DNA of 64,000 bases from Capitulum mitella (taxonomy: Eukaryota; Arthropoda; Thecostraca; Pollicipedomorpha; Pollicipedidae). Below are positions 1-10,668 of this stretch, one piece after another; the stretch's first letter is position 1, and the number at the start of each line of letters is the position of its first letter. Both the position numbers and the translations under genes were made by a program. The notes under the pieces were generated by a model that did not search any database, was not told the DNA's origin, and worked only from the letters and a program-made list of their open reading frames with translations. Location: the NCBI GenBank assembly GCA_030062745.1, contig CP099839.1, positions 30,847,904 through 30,911,903 of the forward strand, given 5' to 3'.

Positions 1-730
1 TATAGCCTTCTTTTGAGGTCTCGCATGAAGAAAGAAAAGACTACGTCATGTCACGTGCGTAGGACCTCATCCAACGTCATAAGGCCACAAGTTGTCGAAA
101 TGGTTTAATTGTTCTAAGGCCATTGGCATACGTCAATATGGTTTGCCAGTCGGTTCAGACCTCTTAAATCTCGGTTCTGAATGAATTCAAAGACTTCCTT
201 TGTCCTGAATCAAAATCAGATTCGACTCACCCCGCTGTGAATCATATTCAGGATCGATTCCCGAGTCTGCGAATCACGCGGCGAATCGATTCACTTGAAG
301 ATAAATCAACCACACGCCTGTTCGGTAGTCTCGGCTCCATTAATGCGGCTCCAGTGAGTTTCGGCGAAGAATCATATTGGAGTCTGACACACAAGCGTAG
401 TGCCATCTGAACTGATCCCAGCGAGCACGCAGCCCGACACATTATAACGTGGCGTATTGCCAGAATAAACCCCCCAGTCACTGCTCGCTTCTGGCTGACG
501 GCAATCTCCGCCAGCACCCAATTTACGGCACCCAAACTGCATCAGCGGCCCGAAAACAAACTCGGCCAGCCATCGATTGCCTCACGTACCGGGCGGCTGA
601 CGAAACCACGACACTGGGCTCCAATGGCGCGCCACAGCCGGCGCCTCCTGAGCCTGTCTTGGCGCATCGCTGTCGCTGCAGCTCGCTGCGTGTCTACACC
701 GCGAGGCGTAGTGGACCAGGTGATCGTCCC

Positions 731-1332
731 CGGCCGCCGGACCAGCGCCGGATACAGGTCGGCCGGCCGCCGGACCAGCGCCGGATACAGGTCGACCGGC
801 CGCCGGACCAGCGCCGGATACAGGTTGGCCGGCCGCCGGACCAGCGCCGGATACAGGTCGGCCGGCCGCCGGACCAGCGCCGGATACAGGTCGGCCGGCC
901 GCCGGACCAGCGCCGGATACAGGTCGACCGGCCGCCGGACCAGCGCCGGATACAGGTTGGCCGGCCGCCGGACCAGCGCCGGATACAGGTCGGCCGGCCG
1001 CCGGACCAGCGCCGGATACAGGTCGGCCGGCCGCCGGACCAGCGCCGGATACAGGTCGACCGGCCGCCGGACCAGCGCCGGATACAGGTCGGCCGGCCGC
1101 CGGACCAGCGCCGGATACAGGTCGACCGGCCGCCGGACCAGCGCCGGATACAGGTCGGCCGGCCGCCGGACCAGCGCTGGATACAGGTCGGCCGGCCGCC
1201 GGACCAGCGCCGGATACAGGTCGACCGGCCGCCGGACCAGCGCCGGATACAGGTCGGCCGGCCGCCGGACCAGCGCTGGATACAGGTCGGCCTGCCGCCG
1301 GACCAGCGCCGGATACAGGTCGACCGGCCGCC
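731..1332. repeat. 33-bp GC-rich minisatellite, about 18 units
   Basis: Direct tandem repeat of a 33-bp unit built around GGACCAGCGCCGGATACAGG and a GGCCGGCCGCC linker. Eighteen units are countable. 33 is a multiple of three and the unit has no stop in several frames on either strand, so it creates long overlapping open frames that are not genes. Units differ at a few sites: a GTCGACC versus GTCGGCC spacer, CAGGTTGG in units 3 and 7, and a CGCTGG variant in units 14 and 17. Units 2-5 and 6-9 repeat the same order of variants, so there is a 132-bp higher-order period. Confidence 0.95.
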
Positions 1333-1647
1333 ACTGCAATCTCGGCCGAACGACGTCCGCACCGGGCGGCAGCCGACGGCGACGCCATTCTTCGCCGCCC
1401 GGCGCCAGCCCGACCGCAAACGAGATGGAAAAGAGCGCCCAGGGGGTCGTCGGCCGTCGCTGGGCCGTATCACTGCCTGATTCTGCGCCGGCCGCCGCAT
1501 CACGGCCTGGCTCTGCGCCGGGCGTGTGGCTCTCGTGAGCCATGTTGTACGAGGACAGCCAGAGGACGTGGTCGGACAGGCAGACACGGTCACGCAAAGA
1601 GGCGCGGCCCGGCGGGACGTGGTCGGGCCGGAGGCCACGGATCGGTA

Positions 1648-1825
1648 GGAGAACACAGTCGGACAGGCGACTATCTGGCGGGAGGACACGGTCGGACAGG
1701 CGACCATCTGGTAGGACATGGGCGGAAAGAACAGTATCTGGCGGGAGGACACGGTCGGACAGGCGACCATCTGGTAGGACATGGTCGGAAAGAACAGTAT
1801 CTGGCGGGAGGACACGGTCGCGCAT
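1648..1825. repeat. 63-bp minisatellite next to the 33-bp array
   Basis: The segment beginning GGAGGACACGGTCGGACAGG occurs at 1681 and again at 1744, a period of 63 bp. A partial third unit runs to about 1825 and a degenerate half unit lies upstream. Inside the unit, GGACAGGCGAC and GGACATGG are related sub-repeats. It opens reading frames on both strands with no sign of a real protein. Confidence 0.85.
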
Positions 1826-3226
1826 GAGGGACGGGAGGAGGAACGTCCGGGGCCGACCGTCCTGCCACAAAAGCTCGCGGTTGTTCACTGCTTGGGCAGC
1901 GGGTTTCGGTGGGGAACCCGTTCATAGGACAGAGCAGGGCTGCACCATGACGCGACGGTGTAGAGCAGCTCTGAGACGAGCCGGACTGCATTAATCTATT
2001 TTTCAGATGGAAGGCTTTATTCTTTTACATAACAACAGGATACATCCCTTCCCTAAAACTCAGTGTTGTACGCTACGCCGTGCTTGATATGACATCGAAA
2101 ATATGATACAGGCTTTAATATCAACAACATGCAGACCTGTACGACATCGTTTACTAAATTTGATAGCCGGGGAAATTTTGTAGCGTATCTTGACATGCCC
2201 TCCTGCCGAACTTACCATCGGCTCTGGCGATTCTTCTCACACCGGTGATCCACGGATCTTATCGGCTTGACTACCCAGCGTCATCCGGAACCGTCATCGA
2301 CCGTTTCCAGCTGGCAATGTGTTCGCCCGGCTGCCAGGGCCTCTTGTAAGCGTTCAGCCATGCTACTGCGCCGTACCGGCCAACCGAAGGCGCGGACGCC
2401 GTGTCGCCACCCGACCGGCCTCGGCCACGAAATATCGCCGATATCGGAGACCAATGGCGACCGGGGGTCGTCGGCACCGATACGGCGCTGGAGCGGTCGT
2501 CTTGAGCCAGCGGTGAGGCGTGCTGTTGCGACCCGTTTCGCCGTCGGCCGGCGCCCTTGAAACGTCGGCCATTGTCCCGCGGTCACGCCCGCGCCAGATC
2601 CCCGTCCGACGGCACCAGCGACGCCTGCTCGGAGCGTCAGGCTCTGTCGTCAGCGGCTGCGTGACGCGGGGCACCCACTGCGAGCTTGACCTTCAGAAAT
2701 GAGGCTGCGGGCCAATTTTTCCCCATCGAACTTCGTGCTGCATCTCGGCGCACATCAGATCGCCCGCAGACGTAGTAAGACGCAATTACGGCCGGAACGT
2801 AGGCGGTAACAATGCCTGCGTGGGTAGGCCAAGAGAGCTGCGGTTCGGGTTCACAACAGTACAGATGTCTTGTTCTGGCTTTAAAGCAAAGTATGCAAGA
2901 CTGAACACAGATACGACGGGTTAGGACAGTTTACTTGGAGTACTGTGTTTCTAACTCCGATCTTTGGATTTTTATTTATGCCTTTATCCTTCCCTTCTCA
3001 CTTTTTTGCATTGTATAGACATACATATATAAACATGCCATCAACAGAGGGATTTGATTTAATCTTGCCAACGTGCTAACATTGCAACCTGCTGTAGTCT
3101 TTACGTTGACGCACATGACGGATTTTTGTAAAACAAAGAGCAATGGCATTTTGAGGTCAGGATAAGCAATAGTCTCTCCTCCGTGCTATGTAACGATTGC
3201 CTGTGAGCCCAGGCCTCTGTCCTCAG

Positions 3227-3423
3227 CTGGTGTCTGTGGATACGGGCCTCTGCGCTGTGGTTTTCTCCTGCCTGTTCCTGGCGCTGGCGGTGCCCCTGAC
3301 GCTGGCCGTTCTCGGCTGCCGGCGCCTGGCCGCCCGCCCGCCTGAGGACGAGACTGCTAAGAGGAGCCGCTGGAAGACCACCTGCACAGCCACCGTGATC
3401 GTCCTCACGCTCTGTCTAGTCTT
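3227..3423 (+). CDS. prom: Prominin-like exon 1 (TM1, cytoplasmic loop, start of TM2)
   Basis: First recognisable coding exon of a prominin-like pentaspan membrane glycoprotein. It starts after the acceptor cctctgtcctcag in phase 0 and ends at the donor TT|gtgagt in phase 2. The 197 bp encode a lead-in (LVSVDTG), a hydrophobic TM1 (LCAVVFSCLFLALAVPLTL), a short charged cytoplasmic loop (RRLAARPPEDETAKRSRWK) and the first part of TM2 (TVIVLTLCLV). The layout of two close membrane helices separated by a short basic loop matches the family. Vertebrate prominins have a cysteine-rich cluster after TM1; here only two cysteines flank the loop. The split codon joins exon 2 to give Phe. Upstream exons are missing. 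Identity rests on the whole exon chain more than on this exon alone. Confidence 0.85.
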
Positions 3424-3793
3424 GTGAGTCCGGCGGCAACTGCACGGAACTTTGAAGTCATTTGAAATTTTGTGTCAGACAGATATTTGGCAGGAAAAAT
3501 GAATCATTTTCAGAACATTTTAGCATCTGTCTCTCGGTGATACCGTATCGCATGTTGTCAGAACTGCTATATCTTACCTGCCTGTGTCGTCAATTGTCTG
3601 TCGGTCCTGCTGTGCCCTGCCTGCGTCCGCGGCTATCCGTCGGTGCTGCTGAAGCGTATCCTCCCTGTGTTTGCAGCTGTCTGTCAGTGCTGCTGTACCG
3701 TACCCTGCCTGTTTGTATCTGTCTCTTTGTGTTCCTGTATTGTACCCTGTATGTGTCTGCAAGTGCTGTACCGTACCCTGTCTGTATCTGCAG
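3424..3793 (+). other. Prominin intron 1, largely a degenerate tandem repeat
   Basis: 370-bp intron. From about 3590 it consists of irregular units of the type CTGTCTGTCGGTGCTGCTG followed by TACCGTACCCTGCCTGT. The real acceptor (tgtatctgcag before 3794) and the first bases of exon 2 are themselves a unit. A near-copy of the acceptor plus exon start (tttgcag followed by CTGTCTGTCAGTGCTGCTG) lies at 3671-3695. The reading frame of exon 2 stays open backwards through much of the intron, so exon 2 could be mistaken for a longer exon. Confidence 0.8.
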
Positions 3794-3981
3794 CTGTCTG
3801 TCGGTGCTGCTGCTGGCGGTCGCCGTCCTCATCAGAGCCGGCCTGCGGCAGTCGGGCCCGGCACTGGACGCCGCCCTCACCGATGTTCAGATAGCTGCCA
3901 ACAACACTGCCGACCAGCTCAGCCGCCTGCTCTCTGACGACATCTCTCTGACCATTCGCTCCACAATGCGACTCATGGACG
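3794..3981 (+). CDS. prom: Prominin-like exon 2 (rest of TM2, start of EL1)
   Basis: 188-bp exon entered in phase 2 (the single base C completes TT|C, Phe) and left in phase 1 at ATGGACG|gtacgg. It completes TM2 with CLSVLLLAVAVLI and then gives a charged turn (RAGLRQSG), as expected where the chain emerges outside the cell. The rest (ALDAALTDVQIAANNTADQL and onward) is helical, heptad-like and carries an NNT sequon. It corresponds to the first segment of the large extracellular loop EL1 of prominins. The acceptor was chosen because it restores phase with exon 1; a decoy acceptor 117 bp upstream is noted separately. The donor GTACGG is usable but not consensus. Confidence 0.88.
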
Positions 3982-4471
3982 GTACGGTGACGTCCTCACT
4001 GCTTCCTCTCCTCATTGTGGCTGTGTGGAAGATACGTTCACGCTGTCTCCTCTCCACACTGTGGCGGTGTGGAATACGCGGCGACAGGTCCACTTACACT
4101 CTGTCTGATTTCAACCTTAGATTTCTAATGCATCGTAGCGGTTTATCAATATTATAGACGGTTACGAATGGTCGGCCGACTTCGGAGCTTTGCGATTTGA
4201 CTCAGAGGGTGCTTACAAATGGTTGACCTCGAAGTCAGTGATTTCAGAGAGCCAGGAGCGTGCTCTCAGATGGTTCCACCGAGTCTGACGTGCTGTACCA
4301 GCTGATCTCAGACGCCTGGGAGCTAAAGAGTGCGTCGACGTAAGCGTAAGAAGGTTCCCAAGTTGGCTGCTGGTAACAGGCGAGGAGAACTGTTATGCGC
4401 TGATCAGTTAAGGCCGCCGTGTGAGTGCCGACAGCCTGTGTGACTCGGACTCAGAAGTGTCTTTGCTCCAG
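3982..4471 (+). other. Prominin intron 2
   Basis: 490-bp intron between a gtacgg donor and a ctttgctccag acceptor. It holds loosely repeated TCTGA- and GACCTC-containing words but no recognisable element. Confidence 0.75.
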
Positions 4472-4570
4472 CAGACGCGTCGCACCACGGCACAGAGAAA
4501 GTCACGCAGCGTCTGGCATCTCACGCCGGCATCACGCCGGCGTTCGAACTGCTCTTCAAATTGGACTCGA
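4472..4570 (+). CDS. prom: Prominin-like exon 3 (EL1)
   Basis: Short 99-bp exon found from splice signals and phase, too small to appear as an open frame starting with Met. The acceptor ctttgctccag and the strong donor TCGA|gtaagt bracket a stop-free frame that takes the phase-1 base of exon 2 (G|CA, Ala) and leaves phase 1. The translation DASHHGTEKVTQRLASHAG then ITPAFELLFKLDS is helical with regularly spaced hydrophobics. It fits the part of EL1 that in other prominins follows the glycosylated start. The acceptor is a tandem NAGNAG (cagcag), so the exon may begin at 4472 or 4475, changing one residue (Ala-Asp versus Asp). No other function is suggested. Confidence 0.75.
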
Positions 4571-5870
4571 GTAAGTCTCCTGCTTTTAGGATGATGAGAT
4601 AGTGATCATTGATAACTGCGAATGAAGCGAACAGTCAATGCCGATGTGGCACGCCGATGTCGATGTGGCTCTAGGCACGCTTCAGACACCTGCTTCATGC
4701 CAAACGGACCGTTTTGCCCTATGGTCGATACGGGATGGAAGCTAGAGTAAGTTTGTAGTCTGGTTTATTATCCGAAATTAAAACCCCGATGCTGATAGTA
4801 CAGACTCTGAGAGTCTCACTCTTCTGACTGCACCTGTATACTCAAGCAATGCTATTTACTTCGGCAGTAAGAATGTGGAACATCCAGATTTTTTGATGGC
4901 TGAGATTGCAAATGGCAATTCACCTTTTACGGCAGGGCATGGTTACGATGCAGCATCGTATGCCCATCAGAAAAGACTCGACCCACGTGACATAGTGGAC
5001 GTAAAATGTGATGACGTCTTCTTTCAGAATGAAACATCAGGTATAACACAACAAAGAGAGATATGCATCGCAAACAGACATTGATGCGCTCCTTGTTACT
5101 TTTCTTGGTTTATTGCTAAGACCACCTCATCCGAAGTGCATCCTACTGAAGCTGCCACGTGGACCGTTCACTCGTTACAAGCTCGCGTTAAAACCAGCCA
5201 GGTTTTCGGCCCCTTTAAACGTGTATGCATATCCTTCCCCATCAAACGCCAATCTCGCAGTCAGTTCAGAGGGTATGTTTGTTAGAGCACCGATGGATAG
5301 CCATATCAGTGGTCAGGTGTGGTACGTCCAGGCGTAAAGTGGTGTGCAAACAGCGCGGATAGATCTGATAACGCTTCTGTGATAACGATTACCAGAACGG
5401 TCTTCCAACACACTGCGGTCTCGTTAGGTCTGTGTGACGTAGTGCGGCTCATGCTGCGCCTCGGGACTCCATTTACGGGGCACTGTCCATGCAGCCCGAC
5501 TGCTACTACAAAGCGTATTAGATAGACGTGACACACTCTCATTGGAAATCTACCTACGTGGATTATCCACGCCCGAACTAAATTATCCATAACCAAAACA
5601 GGTGAAAACGAAAGATCAGCTTTAGATTAAGCTATGGCGTGAAAGCAGAAACCAACGTCCTACATTTGGTTCCAGGGATATGAAAACTCAGCCGGTCGTC
5701 AACTTTTCATAGACCTAACCTCATTCCCGTGGAGGGCCTCAGAAACCACCCGTCGGTTTTTTTGCTCGTCATTTCCAAGACTTTGGGATCAGCTTCACAA
5801 ATTTGCGTGAATTTGCTTATCTGTCCTTTCCGCATATTATGTCACACTTCTAAAATCTGATTTTTCTCAG

Positions 5871-6240
5871 GGGCGGAGACAGCCCAAGTTTTTGGAAGGC
5901 GCCTTAGGCTTTTTTGGGCACTCTTGAATGTACAAGAAAAATGACTGCCATAAACATGGTTTCGAATGTCTGACTGAAAACTGTTTATGTTTGTACAGAT
6001 AATATCTGGATAGACATAAAGAAGTATTTTTAATGACCTTAGCTTATTTCACTAGGTGAGATCAAGGTCAAAATTTGAGGTTTGGTTTATGCCTATTTTG
6101 GGGGGCCGATTTTCAAAAGGAATAAAATGGAATGCATATTCCATGGCAATGCAACATACTTGAGTTTAAGTTTCAGGTTGATACCAGTTTAGGTCCCGGA
6201 GCTATGACTTAATGTCGACGCGCATACTCTATATCACGAC
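5871..6240 (-). mobile_element. Partial copy of a CAGGGGCGGA-type TIR element, reversed
   Basis: The + strand start CTCAGGGGCGGAGACAG, followed by a GTTTTTGGAAGGCGCC word, matches the reverse complement of the right end of the element at 46450-47804. Near 6150-6235 the words AAGTTTCAGGTTGATACC and CCCGGAGCTATGACTT match the reverse complement of its internal TAGCTCCGTGACCCGA...CAAGCTGAAACTTG block. The copy is more diverged than the other two and lacks the opposite end. No coding capacity. Confidence 0.6.
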
Positions 6241-7675
6241 GTAAGCATAAGCAGGACACGGAGGAATATAACGAATGGAAACGGTTGGAATTGTATTAAA
6301 GCACCCTGGAATGAATCCAAGGCCATTCTTGTTACTTTGGGATTATTCGAGGTCAAGGTCAACAGTCATTAGCTGGTCTGATGAAAATGCGACCATGGCA
6401 ATTACCCATTTTCATGCCCCTGGGACTACCTATGCCAACACTGAACGAACAATTCAACACGATTTGTAGTTTTTAAATACAGGGTGACTAGCAAAGTAAA
6501 AAAATACATTTGACTTCAATGTTTATTGTGTTACAAAGGAACGCTTCATTTTCGAAGTCCTGTGGACCAAGCGTTTGAATTCTGCCAAAATTTTGAACGT
6601 GTGGGCCGTACGGAAAAATCTGCTGGATTCCCTCTTAATTCATGCCAATCTCAAGAAAATTGGTCCGTGAACATCGGAGTTACAACGAACAACAGATACC
6701 CCCTCCGGATTTTGCCCTCCTCTATGCTTACAACGTTCCCAGAATTTATTCTCATGAAAATGCAGTTTAAGTCATGACAAAGCGACTGTTGTTTCTTGCG
6801 ATGAAATCGAAAGGGTAGTTATCGAGACCTCAGAGGTGGCCAAATTAGCCCCCTCCCCATAAACGAATGCCTCCATGAGTTATGGGTACGGCAATAGGCT
6901 CAGTGACTCTGAAATCTGTCGCTGAAAACGCTTTGAGCATTCAGTTTTCTGAATCATGCACAGAAGTTCCGGAAAATGTTACTATCAATTAAAAGCTATA
7001 TTCTGTATTCATCCGCCGATATAACGCCGTACGAGCCTGTGCATACCAATGGAAGCAGGCGTTCATTCGCATGTGCGTCACGCAACAGCCGTAGGTAGGG
7101 CACAGCGGGATATGGCACACAGGAAAACCGCTGGAAATCGCTTTGGACTTCCGTAAGTGTAGAGTTATGACTCAGAAAAGGCATAAAATATAGTATAGAC
7201 TGACTTCCAGACTACAGGCTACAGCTTGGCTATATCTGTTCAAAACACATGTTGAGGCGCAACACTCCCATTCATAGGTGCGGGAGCCATGGACCGGTGG
7301 GACTTCAGCCCCCCTCAACTTTTTTAAATTTAACATTGACCCTATGGGCGTTGACTGGAAAGAATTCACCTAAATTGCTTCCCCCCAAATGAATAGGAGT
7401 TTCCGTGCCCTGCTCCCTTCCAATCACATTAGAAACATGGGTGTCGTTTTTCATAGGTCTGATAGTGCCCCACCCCTACTAATGCTGATATGAGCTCTAC
7501 CAATGTTCCTCTGGGTCGCGTCAATATTTTATACCTTTCAAACCATAAATGTATGCAAAAAGACAAATGAAACAAAACATAGGACCAAAAATCAGTAATT
7601 CCATGCAACAGAGTACAGATCGTTAGATCCTACTCTTGCACAGGTAAATAGTGCCTAAGTACCTACACATAAATA

Positions 7676-7705
7676 CCTAAAACCTAACCTAACCTAAACC
7701 TAAAG
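7676..7705. repeat. Short interstitial telomere-like (CCTAA)n tract
   Basis: Contains CCTAACCTAACCTAA with near-units either side, i.e. TTAGG repeats on the - strand, the telomere unit typical of arthropods. Only about three exact units are present, so chance or a degenerate low-complexity tract is possible. Confidence 0.4.
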
Positions 7706-8646
7706 TACCTAAACATAAATAGTGCGAGGAAAAATTTAATGGATGACTGACATGAATGAATGACGTGAAAAATTCTATGAAAAATGAGGATTGATGTCAG
7801 GTGGATAAAGAGCCGGGCGAAGTAGTCCAAGTAGCAAATGTCGGGCAGTCGCTTGGTTCAAGTCCACGAAAATGCACCTATATTCAGCCGGAGATCGAAA
7901 TGGACAGGTGATCACGGATGGTCGTGTCGTGGCATTGCACAGAAACATAAAAACTTTCCGAAGACATCTGACTAGGTGCCTTGGGAAAACTGTTTCATTT
8001 GCAGACACGCGAGTAGCAGGATTAGGGTCCACGCAGCATAGCCTTAACAAGGACTAATATCAACGCCGGTATAACAGACGCATGAAATGCTTAACATTTT
8101 CGCTTCCGGGAAACAGTGTACTCCACTGTCCGCGGCTCCAACGCACAGTCGATGCACGCTAGGACACTGAAGATAAGTAGTATTTCCTGACTGTTTTGTT
8201 AACCCTTGTAATGATGACTTCGTGCCACGTGTTTGCTAAACAACATTTTTTTAGATGAATGACACCTTGTAAAATGGCACGCAGGTTCCCACCCAATCTT
8301 GGGACTCCGAATCATTGTGGGTGCCATCTCATATGCTCGCTGTTAAGCTAAGCTCACAAATCCATGCGGGTACCCAACCATTATTGGAGGAAGGGGGGGG
8401 GGGGTGGAAGAGCACACACAAAAGTGTGGAAAATTACGCACATGTTATGCAGTTCTTTGCTAATGCTGTCTTCTTAACTTTTCATTCTAAACGTTAGATA
8501 TAAAGCGCGACTTTAAACTGATTACTCATATTTGAAGTAACCTGCTCAAACGAATAAATCAGTATTTTCTCTTACCTCCCTTATTTATGAAAACCAAGGA
8601 AGCCAAAATAAGTTGGTCTATCACAAACAGTGTTTGAAAGAACACA

Positions 8647-8690
8647 TTATATATATATATATATATTTAGATATGTATATATATATTTTA
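8647..8690. repeat. (TA)n microsatellite
   Basis: Run of alternating T and A interrupted by TTTAGATATG. Simple repeat inside intron 3. Confidence 0.9.
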
Positions 8691-10010
8691 TTCGGCGAAT
8701 AAAAATGACTTTTCTTGAAAAATAATAGAATTGCCGTCGGTCAAAATAAAATCAGTTTGAGGTACGTTAGGCTGTCGGACCCTCGTTTCAACCTCACCAA
8801 ACATTTACACAAAACGGCACCCCTGACATACGGCGCTGCATATCGTGAGAGATGAACTGAAAACAGCAGGACGATATGATGAAGTGCCTACGGCTCGGGA
8901 TATTTCATCAACAAGGAGGAACCTCAAGCACCACGAGCACCGCGGTACACACACTGAGGACAGAGTGCGGCACGTCAGGCTACCAGCACCCTGAATCCAA
9001 ATACACATATATATGCTGCATCGCAGCATATGTATGTCGTGATGTGGTGGTTGATGCGGATGAGCTGCCATTCTTAACAACGGTATTAGTTCACATTCGA
9101 CTGGTGCCGGACAGTCTGACACCGACAGCTGAAGGCATTGTTTCACCTCTCGCCATGGATCTAGCTGGGAGGCTGCGCTGAGAGCGTGACTCAGTTCGAA
9201 ACTCCGTCCAGTGAGGAAGTTATTGCTATCAGAACCGACCGCTCGGAAGTTAGCGGAAGCTTGTTTTCCCTTTCGCCCGTGCGGCGGTCGCTGGGAGGAA
9301 CCGGCCGGCCTGGCCGTTTACGCCGATCGGGGCGGGGTCGCCGGCGTGTGCTGCCGTGAGAAAAGCTCAGTTGCTCATACGGTGAAAGAGACAACATTTT
9401 CCAAAGAAAAACAGCGATGTATTACATGTATTATGTATTACGAAGTATTACACACTTGTCGTAAAATAGCAAATGATTTCTCCTAAAAGTGCCTCTGAGA
9501 CAACACCTGACCTCGGTCTGTCACGATGTCCAAACTCAAACAACGTAAATTGCTCGTAAGTTCATCCCTTCAGTTTATTTTCCACTTCAGGACAGAGCAT
9601 CGTGTCATGAGAGTTCCCAACGCAAGCATCTGCACTATGTCTGTTCTTTGTGGAGGAGCCAGCAAAGATCACGTTTCACGAACTTCCCATGTATGTTTAA
9701 TTATTTCCTTGCTCTTTACGTTGGCATTCATGAACTTCCGAATAAAATTCCATTCCCTTTTAGAGAAGTATTCCAGATGGCACATTACCGAAACGATCAA
9801 ATAAAGACGGTCAGACCTTGTATTCCCACAGTCGTCCACAGCAAAACGTCATGAACGCACAAAATTATAAACCACTATATACGGTTACCATGCTGTCGAA
9901 CAAAACACGTGACAGCCACTGCGGCCGATACGCCCATACCACAGCTGGCCGGGCAAAATAGACTGTCCTTCGGGGGACGTCGTCTGAGTGGCTGTGTCCA
10001 TGGCCGGCAG

Positions 10011-10216
10011 GTCTGCAGGCGGTGACGGCCGGCTTCCTGACGCTGGACGCCGATCTGACCAACCTGACGGCGTCCTGGCCGCGGCTGGCGCGCCAGCTGG
10101 ACCGGCTCGGCGCCGACCTGGACAGGGCAGTGGCGCTCTGCGCTCCCCGGCAGCGCCCGCTCTGCGCCGAGCTGAGGCCACACCGGCTCGCCCTGCCCGC
10201 CCTCACCGTCGACACC
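10011..10216 (+). CDS. prom: Prominin-like exon 4 (EL1, cysteine pair)
   Basis: 206-bp GC-rich exon, entered in phase 1 (A|GT, Ser) after ggccggcag and left in phase 0 at GACACC|gtgagt. It encodes SLQAVTAGFLTLDADLTNLT and a long amphipathic helix, then LCAPRQRPLCAELRPHRL and a Leu/Pro-rich end (ALPALTVDT). In vertebrate PROM1 the middle of EL1 also has a long coiled-coil-like helix followed by a close Cys pair; here the cysteines are eight residues apart. NLT is an N-glycosylation sequon. A second acceptor at tctgcag, before 10019, would break phase with exon 3, so the upstream one was chosen. Confidence 0.88.
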
Positions 10217-10388
10217 GTGAGTTGTCTGTGCGGAGGGGGGTCACTCGACTGGGGGAGCTAATGTCCCTGCCTGTCCAGCGGTCACTGGCGACCGCTGATT
10301 TGATATTTCAGCACCTGGGACGAAACTGATTACGCCGATGAGGTATAAAATGAGCGCCACATGGTGTTCACACCCCTCCTGTTTTCAT

Positions 10389-10668
10389 CCAAAGTTGCCC
10401 AAGCACGTAGCCAGGATTTTCCTCGGGGGGGGGGGCAAGTGTCAAATTTTGAGATATGCCACCGACATATTACAAAATCTATTGGAAAAACCAGAAATTT
10501 CATGCAATTGACCTTATACTTAACGCATAAAAAACATATGATGTTTACTTTAGTAGCATAAAAATGCTCAGTATTTCGTATTCCTGCGAAATCGCCAAAT
10601 ATCCAATGTAGACTGCTTGTCTCGGGGTGAGGCATGGCCATCATGGTCCCTCTTGGCTACGTCCCTGG
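10389..10668. mobile_element. Small non-autonomous element with imperfect TIRs
   Basis: Left end CAAGCACGTAGCCAGGA followed by a G-run; right end CTTGGCTACGTCCCTGG. The ends are imperfect inverted repeats of the type CAGGGACGTAGCCAGGA. The interior of about 240 bp is AT-rich and non-coding. No clear target-site duplication was seen, so superfamily is not assigned. Confidence 0.45.

Larger units (their letters stand above)
1..3226. other. Upstream flank or 5' intron of the prominin-like gene
   Basis: No exon could be assigned here. The exon at 3227 starts with an intron-type acceptor, so earlier exons (signal peptide and N-terminal ectodomain) must lie upstream or be unrecognised in this stretch. 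1-600 shows nothing clear. About 600-1900 is GC- and CpG-rich and holds two minisatellites, listed separately. About 2240-2700 is again GC-rich, with several short open frames on both strands but no recognisable domain. 2700-3226 is AT-richer with nothing recognisable. The GC-rich blocks could include a promoter or 5' exon, but the sequence does not show it. Confidence 0.5.
4571..10010 (+). other. Prominin intron 3
   Basis: 5.4-kb intron (donor gtaagt, acceptor ggccggcag). It contains the reversed partial TIR element at 5871-6240 and a TTAGG-type telomere-like motif at 7676-7705. It also has a (TA)n tract at about 8647-8690 and a G-run at about 8394. Segments 4600-5870, 6250-7670, 7710-8640 and 8700-10000 contain only short unrelated open frames. 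I recognise no gene or element in them. Confidence 0.6.

Noticed and set aside
449-1888. Five overlapping long open frames of 268-448 codons on both strands
   Set aside because: They all read through the 33-bp and 63-bp minisatellites, which have no stops in those frames. The amino-acid repeats ([11 protein letters not shown] and others) are products of the DNA repeat.
2240-2345. N-terminal prominin exon
   Set aside because: A stop-free frame exists, but it lacks a signal peptide or family pattern, and its splice borders do not give a convincing exon.
3462-4157. A single 231-codon protein
   Set aside because: It spans intron 1 repeats, exon 2 and part of intron 2. Only 3794-3981 fits the splice phases and prominin homology.
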